From Didymella arachidicola (Eukaryota; Ascomycota; Dothideomycetes; Pleosporales; Didymellaceae), in contig CM049990.2 in NCBI GenBank assembly GCA_016630955.3, forward strand, positions 1,364,001 through 1,428,000: a DNA stretch of 64,000 nt. The letters are read 5' to 3'. Below the pieces are notes generated by a model. The model searched no databases. It worked only from the letters and a program-made list of their open reading frames with translations, and was not told the origin of the DNA. Position numbers and translations under genes: made by a program. The stretch's first letter is position 1; every line of letters starts with the position of its first letter. Below are positions 44,747-54,918 of this stretch, in pieces.

Positions 44747-45150
44747 GGAGGTCGTCAGAGAATTTCTGACCTCGACACTGTCGACTTATCGCAGCGGGGC
44801 GTGCAAGAGCATCATCTCGAAAAAGTTCAGGATGGATGGCCCATGCACGACTGCGAAATGCGCCGGCGCGCCTCTAGCGCGACTTCCCCGTTCAGGGTCA
44901 GTGCTTGCTTGCCGAATGGGCGTTGTGCAGAAAGGGGACAACCAAATTGTCCAACGAACACGACACCTCCCAAGCACTCTCCGCCCACGACAGCAGCGCG
45001 CACTTCTTCGGACGGTGCCAGCTTCACCCATCTGTTCACAAGCCGCCTACGTTAGTTTTGCACGCAAAAACGATTGTCAACCCCGCGCAGCTCGACTAAT
45101 GCTTGCCCCAGACCTCCATACACACGACAGCCTGAAGATAACAACTCACA
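44747..45150. promoter_or_regulatory. Divergent promoter Pwp2 / septin
   Basis: About 404 bases between ATGs on opposite strands. Frames of 60-190 codons cross it but belong to no recognisable protein. Holds both promoters and leaders by position. Confidence 0.55.
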
Positions 45151-46547
45151 ATGGCCGAATCAGCTTCTCCAATTGGCATTGCCAACGTGCGTGCACCCTC
45201 CCTGCCTATTGTACGATCTTCCAAGCTGACCTTTGCTACAGTTGCCCAACCAGAGGTACAACCCCTCTCAGGACACACATGGCATTTGCAACTGACCAAG
45301 GACAGGCACAAGATTGTCGCTAAGCGCGGTGCTGCCTTTACCATCATGGTACATATTTCTCTGTGCTTCGCTGTATGCAATGCTTACGCGCACAGGTTGC
45401 TGGCGAGTCCGGTCTTGGAAAGACAACCTTCATCAACACCCTTTTCTCCACAACCATCAAGAACTACGCCGATCACAAGCGACGACACCACAAGCAGATG
45501 GACAAGACTGTCGAGATCGAGATCACAAAGGCTGAGCTCGAGGAGAAGTTCTTCAAGGGTGCGTCTGGCTCTACTGAGGAATACGAGCCCCTGGCTAACA
45601 GCTGCAGTCCGTCTGACTGTCATCGACACACCTGGATTCGGCGACTACGTCAACAACCGTGATTCGTGGCAGCCCATCATCGAGTTTCTCGATGATCAGC
45701 ACGAGTCCTACATGCTGCAGGAGCAGCAGCCCCAGCGCAAGGAGAAGATCGACCTTCGTGTACACGCCTGCCTGTACTTTATCCGCCCTACCGGCCACAC
45801 CCTCAAGCCTCTCGACATCGAGGTTATGAAGAAGCTCTGCACACGCGTCAACTTGATCCCCGTCGTTGCTAAGGCCGACACTTTGAGCCCCCAGGATCTC
45901 CAGAAGTTTAAGGCTAGGGTACGTCAGAGCAAAGCATCTGAAGAAACATCAAAGCTAACCATCCACAGGTTCGCCAGGTCATTGATGCTCAGGGCATCAA
46001 GATCTACCAGCCCCCGCTTGAGGATGACGACCATGCCGCCATGGCACACGCTCACAGCTTGATCGACGCCATGCCCTTCTCTGTCATTGGCTCTGAGAAG
46101 GATGTTCAGACTAACGATGGTCGCACCGTCAAGGGCCGCCAGTACGCGTGGGGTGTTGCCGAAGTCGAGAACGAGGAGCACTGCGACTTTAAGAAGCTCC
46201 GCGCCATCCTTATCCGCACCCATATGCTCGACCTCATCCACACCACTGAAGAGAACCACTACGAAGCATACCGCGCGCAGCAGATGGAGACACGGAAGTT
46301 CGGTGAGGCCCGCCCGAGAAAGCTGGACAACCCCAAGTTCAAGGAGGAAGAGGAGGCTCTCCGCAAGCGCTTTACGGAGCAGGTCAAGGTCGAGGAGCAG
46401 CGATTCAGGCAATGGGAGCAGAAGCTTATTGCAGAGCGCGACCGTCTCAACAAGGACCTCGAGGCCAGCCACGCCGAGATCAAGCGTCTCGAGACCGAGG
46501 TCGACTCGATGCAGGGCAGCATCAACCGCTCGCACGGCCGCCGCTAA
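45151..46547 (+). CDS. Septin, Cdc3/AspB type, 381 aa, 6 exons
   Basis: GTP-binding filament protein at septa and hyphal tips. Exons are 45151-45186, 45242-45255, 45306-45348, 45396-45558, 45608-45918 and 45969-46547; they close to 382 codons. Spliced, the N-terminus reads SPIGIANLPNQRHKIVAKRG, then AAFTIMVAGESGLGKTTFIN (P-loop), VRLTVIDTPGFGDYVNN (G3), IPVVAKADTLSP (G4) and the septin unique element QYAWGVAEVENEEHCDF. The C-terminal ~90 residues are a coiled coil (KFKEEEEALRKRFTEQVKVE...ERDRLNKDLEASHAEIKRLE) ending in HGRR. The sequence follows the filamentous-fungal AspB (Cdc3) group rather than the Cdc11 group with its VGASGTG P-loop; a formal tree would settle this. The second exon is only 14 nt and encodes LPNQ. 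Confidence 0.95.
45242..45255 (+). other. 14-nucleotide microexon of the septin gene
   Basis: TTGCCCAACCAGAG lies between a 55-nt intron (GTGCGT...AAGCTGAC...CTACAG) and a 50-nt intron (GTACAA...AACTGACC...GACAG). It gives LPNQR in the conserved septin N-terminus; without it the frame would shift by two. Confidence 0.85.
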
Positions 46548-47131
46548 GCATCATGCATGGTTTATGTGGCAGCAACGGATGCTGTACACTAGGGCGTCGA
46601 TCTTCAATATTCTTCCTCGAGATTCCCCTCTTTATTTCGAATTTCAATATGTTTGTAATGCCACTTCGCACGGGGTTGCGGGTTCCAGGATGAACAAAAT
46701 GTGTACTGGGCTTGGGGGCTCCAGTAGCATGTTGTATCTTATAGCTTTCTACTTGGTAGATTAATTCAGCTTGGTGCGGCTGGTCCCACAGTCGTTCCGT
46801 GCTCTACTGATTCGATAGCTGCCTGAAGTGATGGTAACTGAGCAGAAGATTACAACAAGCGAATTCTTACAAACTTCCAATCGGCCAACTACATTGTACT
46901 CTATTTTTCGACACTGTGAGTGCAATTGGAGCATGACAGCTCGCTTTCACGTGCTGACGTGTGCGAACGTTGCCCAGGTGGTACCTACATGCGCTCCACA
47001 GCTCCATCTTCCCCACCACGCATCATCCCGCACCTCGCATCTCACCACGAACTATCAGTGCAACATCTTGCTCTCCACACCAACGCTATTCGCGAAATCT
47101 GCACATCTTAATTGCCCCTGCAGCTTTCAGT
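46548..47131. other. Intergenic, 584 bp
   Basis: Between the septin stop and the small unknown gene. Rich in short ORFs without features. 3' UTR plus promoter by position. Confidence 0.5.
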
Positions 47132-47706
47132 ATGCACGACGAGCGTAAATCTCTCTCACTCCACATTATTGTCGACCTTACTGACGCATTGTAGACCCAC
47201 ACCCACTCCTCGCCCAAGTGCCCTTGACAGTCTCGCCCTTCCTCTCGCTGCCCCACAGCGTCCCACTGCCATACTCCTACGTGACCCTCCCGTCCACACT
47301 GCCCCCCTCGATCCTACAACAAAACCACTCCGACCCTTCCCAACCCCCGCAATACGTACAGTCTGCCTCAGGGCAGACCGCGCATCCCGACCAGATCCTG
47401 CGCTCGTGCACAGCGCTGCAAGAGCATTTGAAGCAGCTAGAAGACGATGCACGGAAGACGCTGAGCGAGTGGAAGCAGAAGAGGGAGAGCGAGGAACTTG
47501 CGGAGAAGAGGAGGGTTGCACCCGGTTGGCTGGATAGTGGGGTGCATATACTGAAGCCGGAGAACGTTACGGAGGAGAACGCGAGGAAGGCGCAGGAGCA
47601 GGGGCTTATGGATGGGGATGCTGGACAGTCGCATCAGGATCAGCAGCAGGGGAACAAGGAGGCGGAGGAGTTGGACCGGGTGTTTGGGGGGTTGAATGTC
47701 AAGTGA
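47132..47706 (+). CDS. Small conserved-looking protein of unknown function, 174 aa
   Basis: Exon 1 is a 13-nt start exon (47132-47144, ATGCACGACGAGC) and exon 2 is 47195-47706, over a 50-nt intron (GTAAAT...CTTACTGACG...TGTAG); together they close to 175 codons, MHDEHPHPLLAQVPLTVSPF and on. The N-terminal half is Pro/Ser-rich (SLPHSVPLPYSYVTLPSTLP), the middle has TAHPDQILRSCTALQEHLKQ and a Lys/Glu-rich helix (LEDDARKTLSEWKQKRESEE), and the later part includes VAPGWLDSGVHILKPENVTE. Helix plus Pro-rich regions suggest a small adaptor or complex subunit; I do not recognise it. If the first exon is not used, an in-frame start inside exon 2 would still give most of the protein. It converges on the LPMO gene, with 192 bases between stops. 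Confidence 0.65.
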
Positions 47707-47898
47707 TGTGGCTTTGGGTGTTTTCAGCGAGGAGTATGGCGTTTCGAGTTATCTTTGCGGCAAAATATATGTCTGTCGAACGGTCACACATTCAGTGTAT
47801 ACCTGTTCCCCTACCATCTCTCTACTCCCTTCTCGCTGTCTCTCCACTCGTTTTCTACCCACGCCCTCGCCTCCTCCACGCCTACACTCCGGCCCTGC

Positions 47899-48955
47899 TT
47901 AGCAAACAAACGGCCTCGGCCCCGGGATCGGGTAGCTCGTCGGCACAGGCCAGTACAGCTGGAACTTGATCCCAGGGTCCGTTCCCTTGTACGCGTCCGG
48001 GAAGCTGACCGTTGCAGGGTTGCCATTCCCGCCGCCTGTTACGGCGATCTGCGCGCACTCCATATACAGCTGTGCACCGGGGTAGCTGGATGCAGCATGC
48101 AGCGCGATGAGTTCGGCGCGAAGGAGGTATCTGACAGTCTCAGTGGGAGGCTGTGGGTGATTCGGCGGAGATAGCGAACGGAACGCGCTTCTTCAAGGGG
48201 CTGGGGCATCGAGAGGAAAGGAGGTCGATGTGGAAGAGCAAGGGGTACATGTGATGTTCTGGTGGGTGAGATGTACAAGAAACGGAACGCGTGGGACAGC
48301 TTGCAGTAGCACCGTGGCTGCGATGGGGTGGAATTGGCGTCGAAACAAGAGAAGGAAGCACTTACTGGCCATTTTGTACGCATTTCGGCAGCGTGAACTC
48401 TACCTTGCCCTTGTTTTTGTAGAGCCGTGTCACAGCCCAGGTGCCGTTTGCATCCATCCCGTCTTCATATATCTTGAACCATTTCAATCCGGTCACGGTG
48501 GTTGTCAAGGCACTGTCGACCTTCGCCAGGTACACCATGATCGGGCCCAGATGACCAGGGTCGATTGGATCCGAAGTGTCGGTTTCGGGGGTCGAGTCGA
48601 GCGTGTGGTGCCATTCTGCAGCTAGCTTGTCGCCGGCTTTGACGTTGATTATATCTTTGGGGAAGGGTTGGTTGAGTGGGTTAGGACTGGGAAGTGTGAG
48701 TTGCGGAGACTGAAGAGAGTCGGGTGTGAATACCCCCCATTACAGATCATGTCATTAGAAGTCACGTCAGTGATTGGGCCATCGTAGGTCTGTGGACTGG
48801 TTAGTCTCGCTACAGCCGCGTCGTGGGAGTAGCCGCACCGGTACTCGAACACCTTTAGTGTGACCCTGGCCTACTCCGTTGACATGGAGTTGCGTGAAAA
48901 TGGTATGTGCCGAAGCACTAGCGAACAGAGCGCCTAAGGTGATCATTAACTTCAT
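47899..48955 (-). CDS. AA9 lytic polysaccharide monooxygenase (secreted), 241 aa
   Basis: Copper enzyme that oxidatively cleaves crystalline cellulose. Exons are 48955-48839, 48789-48734, 48686-48366 and 48130-47899, closing to 242 codons. The signal peptide (MKLMITLGALFASASA) ends just before HTIFTQLHVNG, so His17 becomes the mature N-terminal His of the histidine brace. The second copper His is in DPGHLGPIMVYLA (His103, mature 87, H-x-GP motif), and the axial Tyr is probably in KFQLYWPVP (Tyr224). Other AA9 blocks are YDGPITDVTSNDMICNGG, KAGDKLAAEWHHTLD, YPGAQLYMECAQIAVTGG and YPIPGPRPF. There is no CBM1; it ends at the catalytic domain. Introns are 49, 47 and 235 nt. The start faces the cellobiose dehydrogenase gene across 1.39 kb. 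Confidence 0.95.
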
Positions 48956-50341
48956 GCTGTTGTTAGATGCCGCGGCAGTTGCGCTCTAGCTATTCAAACC
49001 GTTCGCCACGGCATCGGTTCCTATATGGACTTATCCCGTACCCCAGCTTCGACTCTGCCGAATTGGATGCGGACCTGCCAGTAGTCGGTACTCTGGGTCA
49101 AAGAGGCAGGCTGCATAAGCTCTTGCAGTAGGTAGTCGCCTGACTACACTGTCAATAAAACCCTATAGTAGATGATATATTGTGGTGTCTGCCTCGGCGT
49201 GAGTGTTCCGCGACCAGACCTCAAATCCACCATCGAAGGCAAAAGCAACTCAATCAAACCCTCTTTCCGCGTTCCAGACCGATCAGACACAAAGGGCGCA
49301 GCGACTCAGTAAGAACGACTCAGTTGAATTCGAAGCGAGCAGCCGGTTGAGCTCGCGTACACAGTTGACGGCGTCATGTGCAACGTCACGTGAAACCCAG
49401 ACCGGGTGGGCATAAATTGGTTTCTTAAGGCCACACAATGGCAGATGGAAATTGTGTCGTCTCATGCTCACTGCGAGGCGCATGTGTGGTGGCTAATGCC
49501 GGTGGCAGAAGATCAGTCGCTGGATAATTACAGGGCCAAGGAACAACCGAGACAGGCTGAAAAGATTGAAACCGAAGGACATGACAATTTATTAAATTGC
49601 CCTCTACTAATGGCAGAGTTGTTTCGGCCAAGACACAGGTCATTGGCAAGCAGTCACCGCTGGCTTGCGAGGCCATATGGGGCAAGCAGCGGAATCTGGG
49701 GCCGACTTCAACTGCAGGGGATGTACCAGTGCAGCGCGTGGAGGCAATGGGAAATTATCAAAGGATACCGAGTTGCAGCCGACGTGTTTGGAAACGTCTT
49801 GGGTGAGCGGCGCAGGGAGTACGAGACGCCACTGCCAGTCCAATTCGGGGCATCGAAGCGAGTCTGGGGTTGCCCTTTCTGGCTTAGACGGCTTGGCCAA
49901 CAGGGCACTCGGCAAGTGGGCCTTGCATCCCGCCTTTCATCAATTTATATCAATCAAAGCACCTCGTGGACGTTGCGCTTCCAGATTAAACAACAGCCTC
50001 GAATCTCTGACAGGTTCTTTTGGCGCCCCATTGCCCAATCACGTACCCGCAGATGATCATCAGGCCGTTGTTTGCGGAGCACATCATTCTAGAGATGCAG
50101 CTTACTGCAGAAGGCGTACCTGGCATGGACCGCTCTCGCGCACGGCACTTCTCAAGACTATGATGTCTTGGCCGATTGGTCCTTTGATTATGGCGTATAG
50201 GGCCTGCATGGATGTCAGTGCAGATTCGGAATGTATAAGATCTATCTGTATCGCCTGTTTCGAAAACCTCAAGCTCGCTCACTGGTTTGCTGGCGACTTC
50301 GATTGATCCACGCATTCTCCTTCGCTGGACGCCTCTTCACC
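48956..50341. promoter_or_regulatory. Divergent intergenic region AA9 LPMO / cellobiose dehydrogenase
   Basis: 1386 bases between the two ATGs. A TATAAGA (50234-50240) lies 102 bases before the CDH ATG, and a CTATATGG-like element near 49020 lies about 65 bases before the LPMO ATG. Possible factor sites: GGCTAA at 49491-49496 (XlnR-like core) and CTGGGG at 49696-49701 and 49864-49869 (matches to the CreA SYGGRG consensus). Such short motifs occur by chance, so they are pointers only. Plus-strand frames of over 200 codons here have no protein features. Confidence 0.5.
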
Positions 50342-52862
50342 ATGAAGGCCACTACATTTCTCAAGGCAGCATCGCTGCTGTCCACTCTTTTCGGATCCGC
50401 TGATGCTCAGGCCGCAACATACACACATGCTGGAACCGGCATCACCTTCAACAAGTACACAATCAGCTCGGCTCAAACTGCCGGTGGGCTGGAATGGGGG
50501 TTTGCTCTACCCGGTACAGCTGGTGTCTCTGATGGCGAGTACATTGGTTACATAGTATGTTTCTTGTTCTAAAAGTTCGACCACAGACATACTGACTCCA
50601 CGTAGAAAGGGGCTTTGACCACCGGCAAGCAGGGGTACACAGGGATCAGTCACCTGGGTGCTATGCCAAATGCTCTCTTGCTCGTTGCTTGGGCATCGGG
50701 GTCAGAGGTACAGACCGCCTTCACCTGGGCACCGTAGGTCATTGCACATGGTTGATCTGACCCGTCACTGACTTCATCTAGTGGCTACGTCCAGCCTGTC
50801 AAGTACACCGGAAATGCTACATTGACCAAGTTCAGCCAAACAGTCACCGATACTAGCTTCGAGCTGGTCTATCGCTGCCAGGATTGTTGGTGGTGGAACC
50901 AGGACGGCGCTACCAACGCGCAGACCCCAGGCACCAATGGTGAGGTTCAGATCATCGGATGGGCCCAGAACAAGAAGACATACAGTGCTTCCGACATTGT
51001 GCAGCACGACAACGGACAGGGCATCTTCGGTATCACTATCGCAGAAGCGAGGAGCTCGAAGTACGACACCTGGAAGGTCCTGCCCCCGGTGGGCGGAGGC
51101 ACATCTCCTACACCCTCTGCCACTGCAACGGCCTCCGCTTCCAAGACCAGCTCTATCTCGTCCCCAACAGCTTGTGTCGGTACTGCAGCTCCCTCTGGCT
51201 CCTACGACTACATTATTGTTGGTGGCGGTGCTGGCGGCATTCCTGTTGCTGATAAACTGTCTGAGTCTGGCAAGAAGGTCTTGCTCATTGAGAAGGGCCC
51301 GCCTTCCCTTGGTCGCTTTGGCGGAACTATGGGGCCTGACTGGCTCAAGGGCACCGGCCTCACTCGTTTCGATGTTCCGGGCCTTTGCAATCAGATCTGG
51401 GTCGATTCTGCTGGCGTCGCCTGCACTGATACTGATCAGATGGCTGGGTGCGTTCTCGGTGGCGGAGCTGCTGTCAATGCCGCGCTTTGGTGGAAGCCTA
51501 ACTCTGTCGATTGGGACTCTAGCTTCCCTAACGGCTGGAAGGCTAGCGATATGAGCGCTGCTGTTGCTCGTACTTTCGCGCGTATTCCCGGTACAGACAC
51601 ACCTTCCTCAGACGGCAAGCTGTACAAGCAGGAAGGTTATGATGTTCTCTCGGGTGCTCTTGGTGCAGATGGCTGGACCTTCCTCAAGCCCAACGACAAG
51701 CCCAACGAGAAGCACCGCACATACGGCCACACTCCTTACATGTATGCCAATGGTCAGCGACAGGGACCTCTCGGCACGTACATGGTAACCGCTCTGGCGC
51801 GGTCCAACTTCAAGCTCTGGACGAACACCGGCGTCAGACGTGTCATCCGCACCAACGGCAAGGCAACAGGTGTCGAGCTCGAGGGTGGAAACGGTGGCTA
51901 CTGTGGCAATGTCACCCTGAACACTGGTGGACGTGTCATTCTCTCCGCTGGTACATTCGGCTCGGCTAAGCTTCTGTACCGCAGTGGTATTGGACCAACA
52001 GACCAGCTCAATGTCGTCAAGAGCAGTGCTCGCGATGGTGCCACGTTCATCCCCCAGTCTCAGTGGATCAACTTGCCTGTTGGCCAGAACCTTCTCGACC
52101 ACGTCAACACGGATCTCGTTGTCCAGCACCAGAACGTCTCGTTCTACGACTTCTACCAGGCCTGGAGCAATCCCATCAAGGCTGATAAGGACGCCTACCT
52201 CAACAAGCGTGCTGGTATTCTCACTCAGTCCGCTCCTAACATCGGCCCCATGGCCTGGGAGGTCATCAAGGGTGCGGATGGCTCCGAGCGCCAGTTCCAA
52301 TGGACTGCACGTGTAGAAGGGCCTGGTGCCAACGACACCCACTCCATGACCATCAGCAACTACCTCGGTCGTGGCTCCACATCTCGTGGTACCGCATCCA
52401 TCAACGGTGCGCTGAATATGCAGGTATCCACATCACCCTACCTCCGCGACCAAGCGGATACAGATGCCGTCATCGCCAGTCTGAAGAGCATGGTCAAGGC
52501 GCTGTCAAAAAATCCTCAGATTCAGATGCAGGTCCCGCCTGCCGGCACCACCATCGAGGCTTATGTTGCCAGCCTGCCCAAGACACCTGCTGCCCGCCGT
52601 GCCAACCACTGGATTGGCACAAACAAGATCGGACCTGACAGCGGACTGAGCGGTGGTACCTCTGTTGTTGATCTGAACACCAAGGTGTACGGCACAGACA
52701 ACATCCACGTCGTCGATGCTTCCATTTTCCCTGCGTAAGTCCTGTCTATCGTCACAAGCCGAACACCAACTAACATGCCATAGTCACATCACGACCAACC
52801 CCACTTCTTACATTGTAGCGGTTGCTGAACAGGCTGCTGCCAAGATTCTTGCGCTAAAGTAG
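50342..52862 (+). CDS. CDH: Cellobiose dehydrogenase (AA8-AA3_1, no CBM), 790 aa
   Basis: Secreted flavocytochrome that oxidises cellobiose to the lactone and passes electrons through a haem b domain to acceptors such as AA9 LPMO. Exons are 50342-50554, 50606-50733, 50782-52734 and 52784-52862, closing to 791 codons. Order: signal peptide (MKATTFLKAASLLSTLFGSA), cytochrome domain (about 24-215), Ser/Thr/Pro linker (about 216-250), GMC dehydrogenase (about 251-790). Haem ligands are Met91 (HLGAMPNALL) and His189 (DIVQHDNGQGIFG), exactly 98 residues apart as in the Phanerochaete enzyme. FAD binds at DYIIVGGGAGGIPVADKLSE; the catalytic His and Asn are in NHWIGTNKIG and HITTNPTSYIVA. No CBM1 follows, as in class IIB ascomycete CDHs. 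It is divergent from the AA9 gene. Confidence 0.96.
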
Positions 52863-53057
52863 CGTTCTCCGAGTCGCGACCGCTCTAACCAATTCTCTGT
52901 ACATATTCATAGAAAGTCCTGTAGCATACATCACAACACACGCCAAACTGCGTTACCCCATCGAACTTGATGCATGAAGATCGGACGTGTTATGCGTGTT
53001 TGACCAGCGGTCTTCGCCAATATACAGTAAGACTCTGCCATGGCGCGACATTTGAAA

Positions 53058-54185
53058 TCATCCTGTAGTACCAGCGCCAGCAAGCTGCGAAGGGCTTGCG
53101 ACATTTTGATGAGCCTTGTCACGACTCTTCACGTCTCGCCAATTCGACTCCACCCATCCAAACACGTCTTGCCTGTTATCTGGGCCAACATGCGTCGCCC
53201 AATTCAGATACTGATGAGGTTGTAGGGGGTGCTCCAGCACTACAGGACAGTCGGATTTGAAGCCAACCCAGCGTCTCAACGCCCTCACCGCCGTCTTGAT
53301 ACTCTTATCACTCGCAACAATGCGAGTCTTGACTTGCTCCCAAACTTGCTTCTCTGCCTGGTCCAGGTCGTGCTTGGCTATCTTTTCGTGGTATTCTGCA
53401 TGTACACCGAACGCCTCCAGCGCCTCTCGCAGCACTTCTGTGCGCGTCCAGACCTTGTTGCTGCCATGAGTGACCGTAGGCATGTAATCCTCGATGAAGT
53501 GGCGGTACAAAGGTCGCTTAAGCTGTCTTGTTCGATCATCCGCCTTCTCAATCCTACGCTCGAAGACGTCTTTACTGAAAAATCGTCCTGCAGTTACCCA
53601 GTCGAATACCTCGGTCTCGCTGCTGAAGCCTTCGTTGTACTTGTCAGTGTCGAGGCCGTAGAAGCACATCGCCCGCATTGGCTGATCGGTCAGGAAAACG
53701 CGTGCTTCTTTCTTGTCGTACGGCTCGATTTCTTCCAATCGGACATACAGGCCCTGGTCGGTGCAGGTGAGGCCCAAGGGTCGATGAACTATCCCGAGGA
53801 TTTGCAGCAGGTCGCCGTCGCCTTTCATGAACAGCGTCCACTCAAAGTCTCCAGGGTTTAGTTCGACGTCGACCTGCACGTGCGCGCCTTCTATATCTGG
53901 GTGAGGAACTGCGTATGAATGGGAGCCTTGGTGCTTGTGGTGATCGGCTCCGAGCGCGCCCTGTACGAGCTGCCACAGCGAGCCATTGAGCACCTGCGAT
54001 TTGACGCCATCCACTAGGAAGTCGACGTCGCCGTAATCTGTCTTACCGGGCGCATCTCTGGGAACAGCTACTTTGCTGAAAAATTGTTTGAGCTTTGGTC
54101 GAATGTTTGCGATCATTTGCTGGTAGACTGCTGGAGGCATCCGAGGCACTTTGAGCCCGAGATTGTCGAATACCTTGCCGCCCAT
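53058..54185 (-). CDS. Putative nucleotidyltransferase-fold protein of unknown function, 375 aa
   Basis: Single-exon fungal protein. The open frame begins 8 codons before the first ATG (54185, MGGKVFDNLGLKVPRMPPAV), which I take as the start. The block GKTDYGDVDFLVDG with two Asp in a D-x-D setting after a Gly, plus AHVQVDVELNPGDFEW as a third Asp strand, resembles the nucleotidyltransferase fold; this is inference and the classic GS motif is not clear. Later parts include LTCTDQGLYVRLEEIEPYDK, ARVFLTDQPMRAMCFYGLDT, the aromatic FDWVTAGRFFS and a C-terminal HPLQPHQYLNWATHVGPDNR. No signal peptide or membrane helix. Proteins of this look are common and uncharacterised in Pezizomycotina. It converges on the CDH gene with 195 bases between stops. 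Confidence 0.72.
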   Translation of the reverse strand: MGGKVFDNLGLKVPRMPPAVYQQMIANIRPKLKQFFSKVAVPRDAPGKTDYGDVDFLVDGVKSQVLNGSLWQLVQGALGADHHKHQGSHSYAVPHPDIEGAHVQVDVELNPGDFEWTLFMKGDGDLLQILGIVHRPLGLTCTDQGLYVRLEEIEPYDKKEARVFLTDQPMRAMCFYGLDTDKYNEGFSSETEVFDWVTAGRFFSKDVFERRIEKADDRTRQLKRPLYRHFIEDYMPTVTHGSNKVWTRTEVLREALEAFGVHAEYHEKIAKHDLDQAEKQVWEQVKTRIVASDKSIKTAVRALRRWVGFKSDCPVVLEHPLQPHQYLNWATHVGPDNRQDVFGWVESNWRDVKSRDKAHQNVASPSQLAGAGTTG

Positions 54186-54918
54186 GTCGCCAAAGCATCT
54201 GCTGTGCAATAAAATAAGATGATGCCGTATTTAAGATGTCAAAGCAAGTGTTTGGGGATGCGACGGAAAACGGATGTTATGGTGTTTGTTGCCTGCCGTG
54301 TCGGAGTCAGAGGCTGAGCTTCGTGTCAAACGTGGATGCCTCAGGTTATGAGAGCTTCAGTGCCGTATGTGACAGTTACGAAGAACATAACAGTCAAAAC
54401 GAATGAGAAGCATCTTCTGTATCGTCCTGATGCGCACACCCGCGATGGCTTTGTACGTGATGGATTCGTAACAACATGAGCTGACCAACCCGATGTTGTC
54501 TGTTTGCTGCAATTCGCGCCTAAACTTGAGATGAAGGGCTGAGCGCTTGCATGTACCACAACCAGGCTACACTCCTCATCAACTTACGTGTCAGACCCTC
54601 GTCGTGAGATCAACAAGCTGCAAGTTCCAGGGTCGAGCATTGTTGAGGAGGAGCAAGATAATGATATCAATGGCGAGCTTGAGTGACAGGGAACGCATAT
54701 CGATAAGCGAGTACCCACATCTCATTGGCTGACTGACGTAGGAGGGATCCTCTAAAATTTTGGAATGAAGAGCTCTCAACAGCAGCCTTCCGCACACACA
54801 CCCCTTGCTTATCAGCACCTTTACCTATACATAATGTGAGTCGCATTACCTCAGCGACTATAAATCATACTAAACCATGCCGTTTTTAGAGACCACACTC
54901 GCACATCGCTCAATCAAC
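54186..54918. other. Intergenic, divergent promoter region, 730 bp
   Basis: Lies between the NTase-like gene start (minus) and the NAP-family gene start (plus), so carries both promoters. No reading frame with features. Bases just before 54919 include a pyrimidine/A-rich leader (cgctcaatcaac). Confidence 0.5.

Noticed and set aside
49406..50056. 216-codon plus-strand frame between LPMO and CDH
   Set aside because: No domain, odd composition (Trp and Arg scattered), no splice support, and it fills the shared promoter region.
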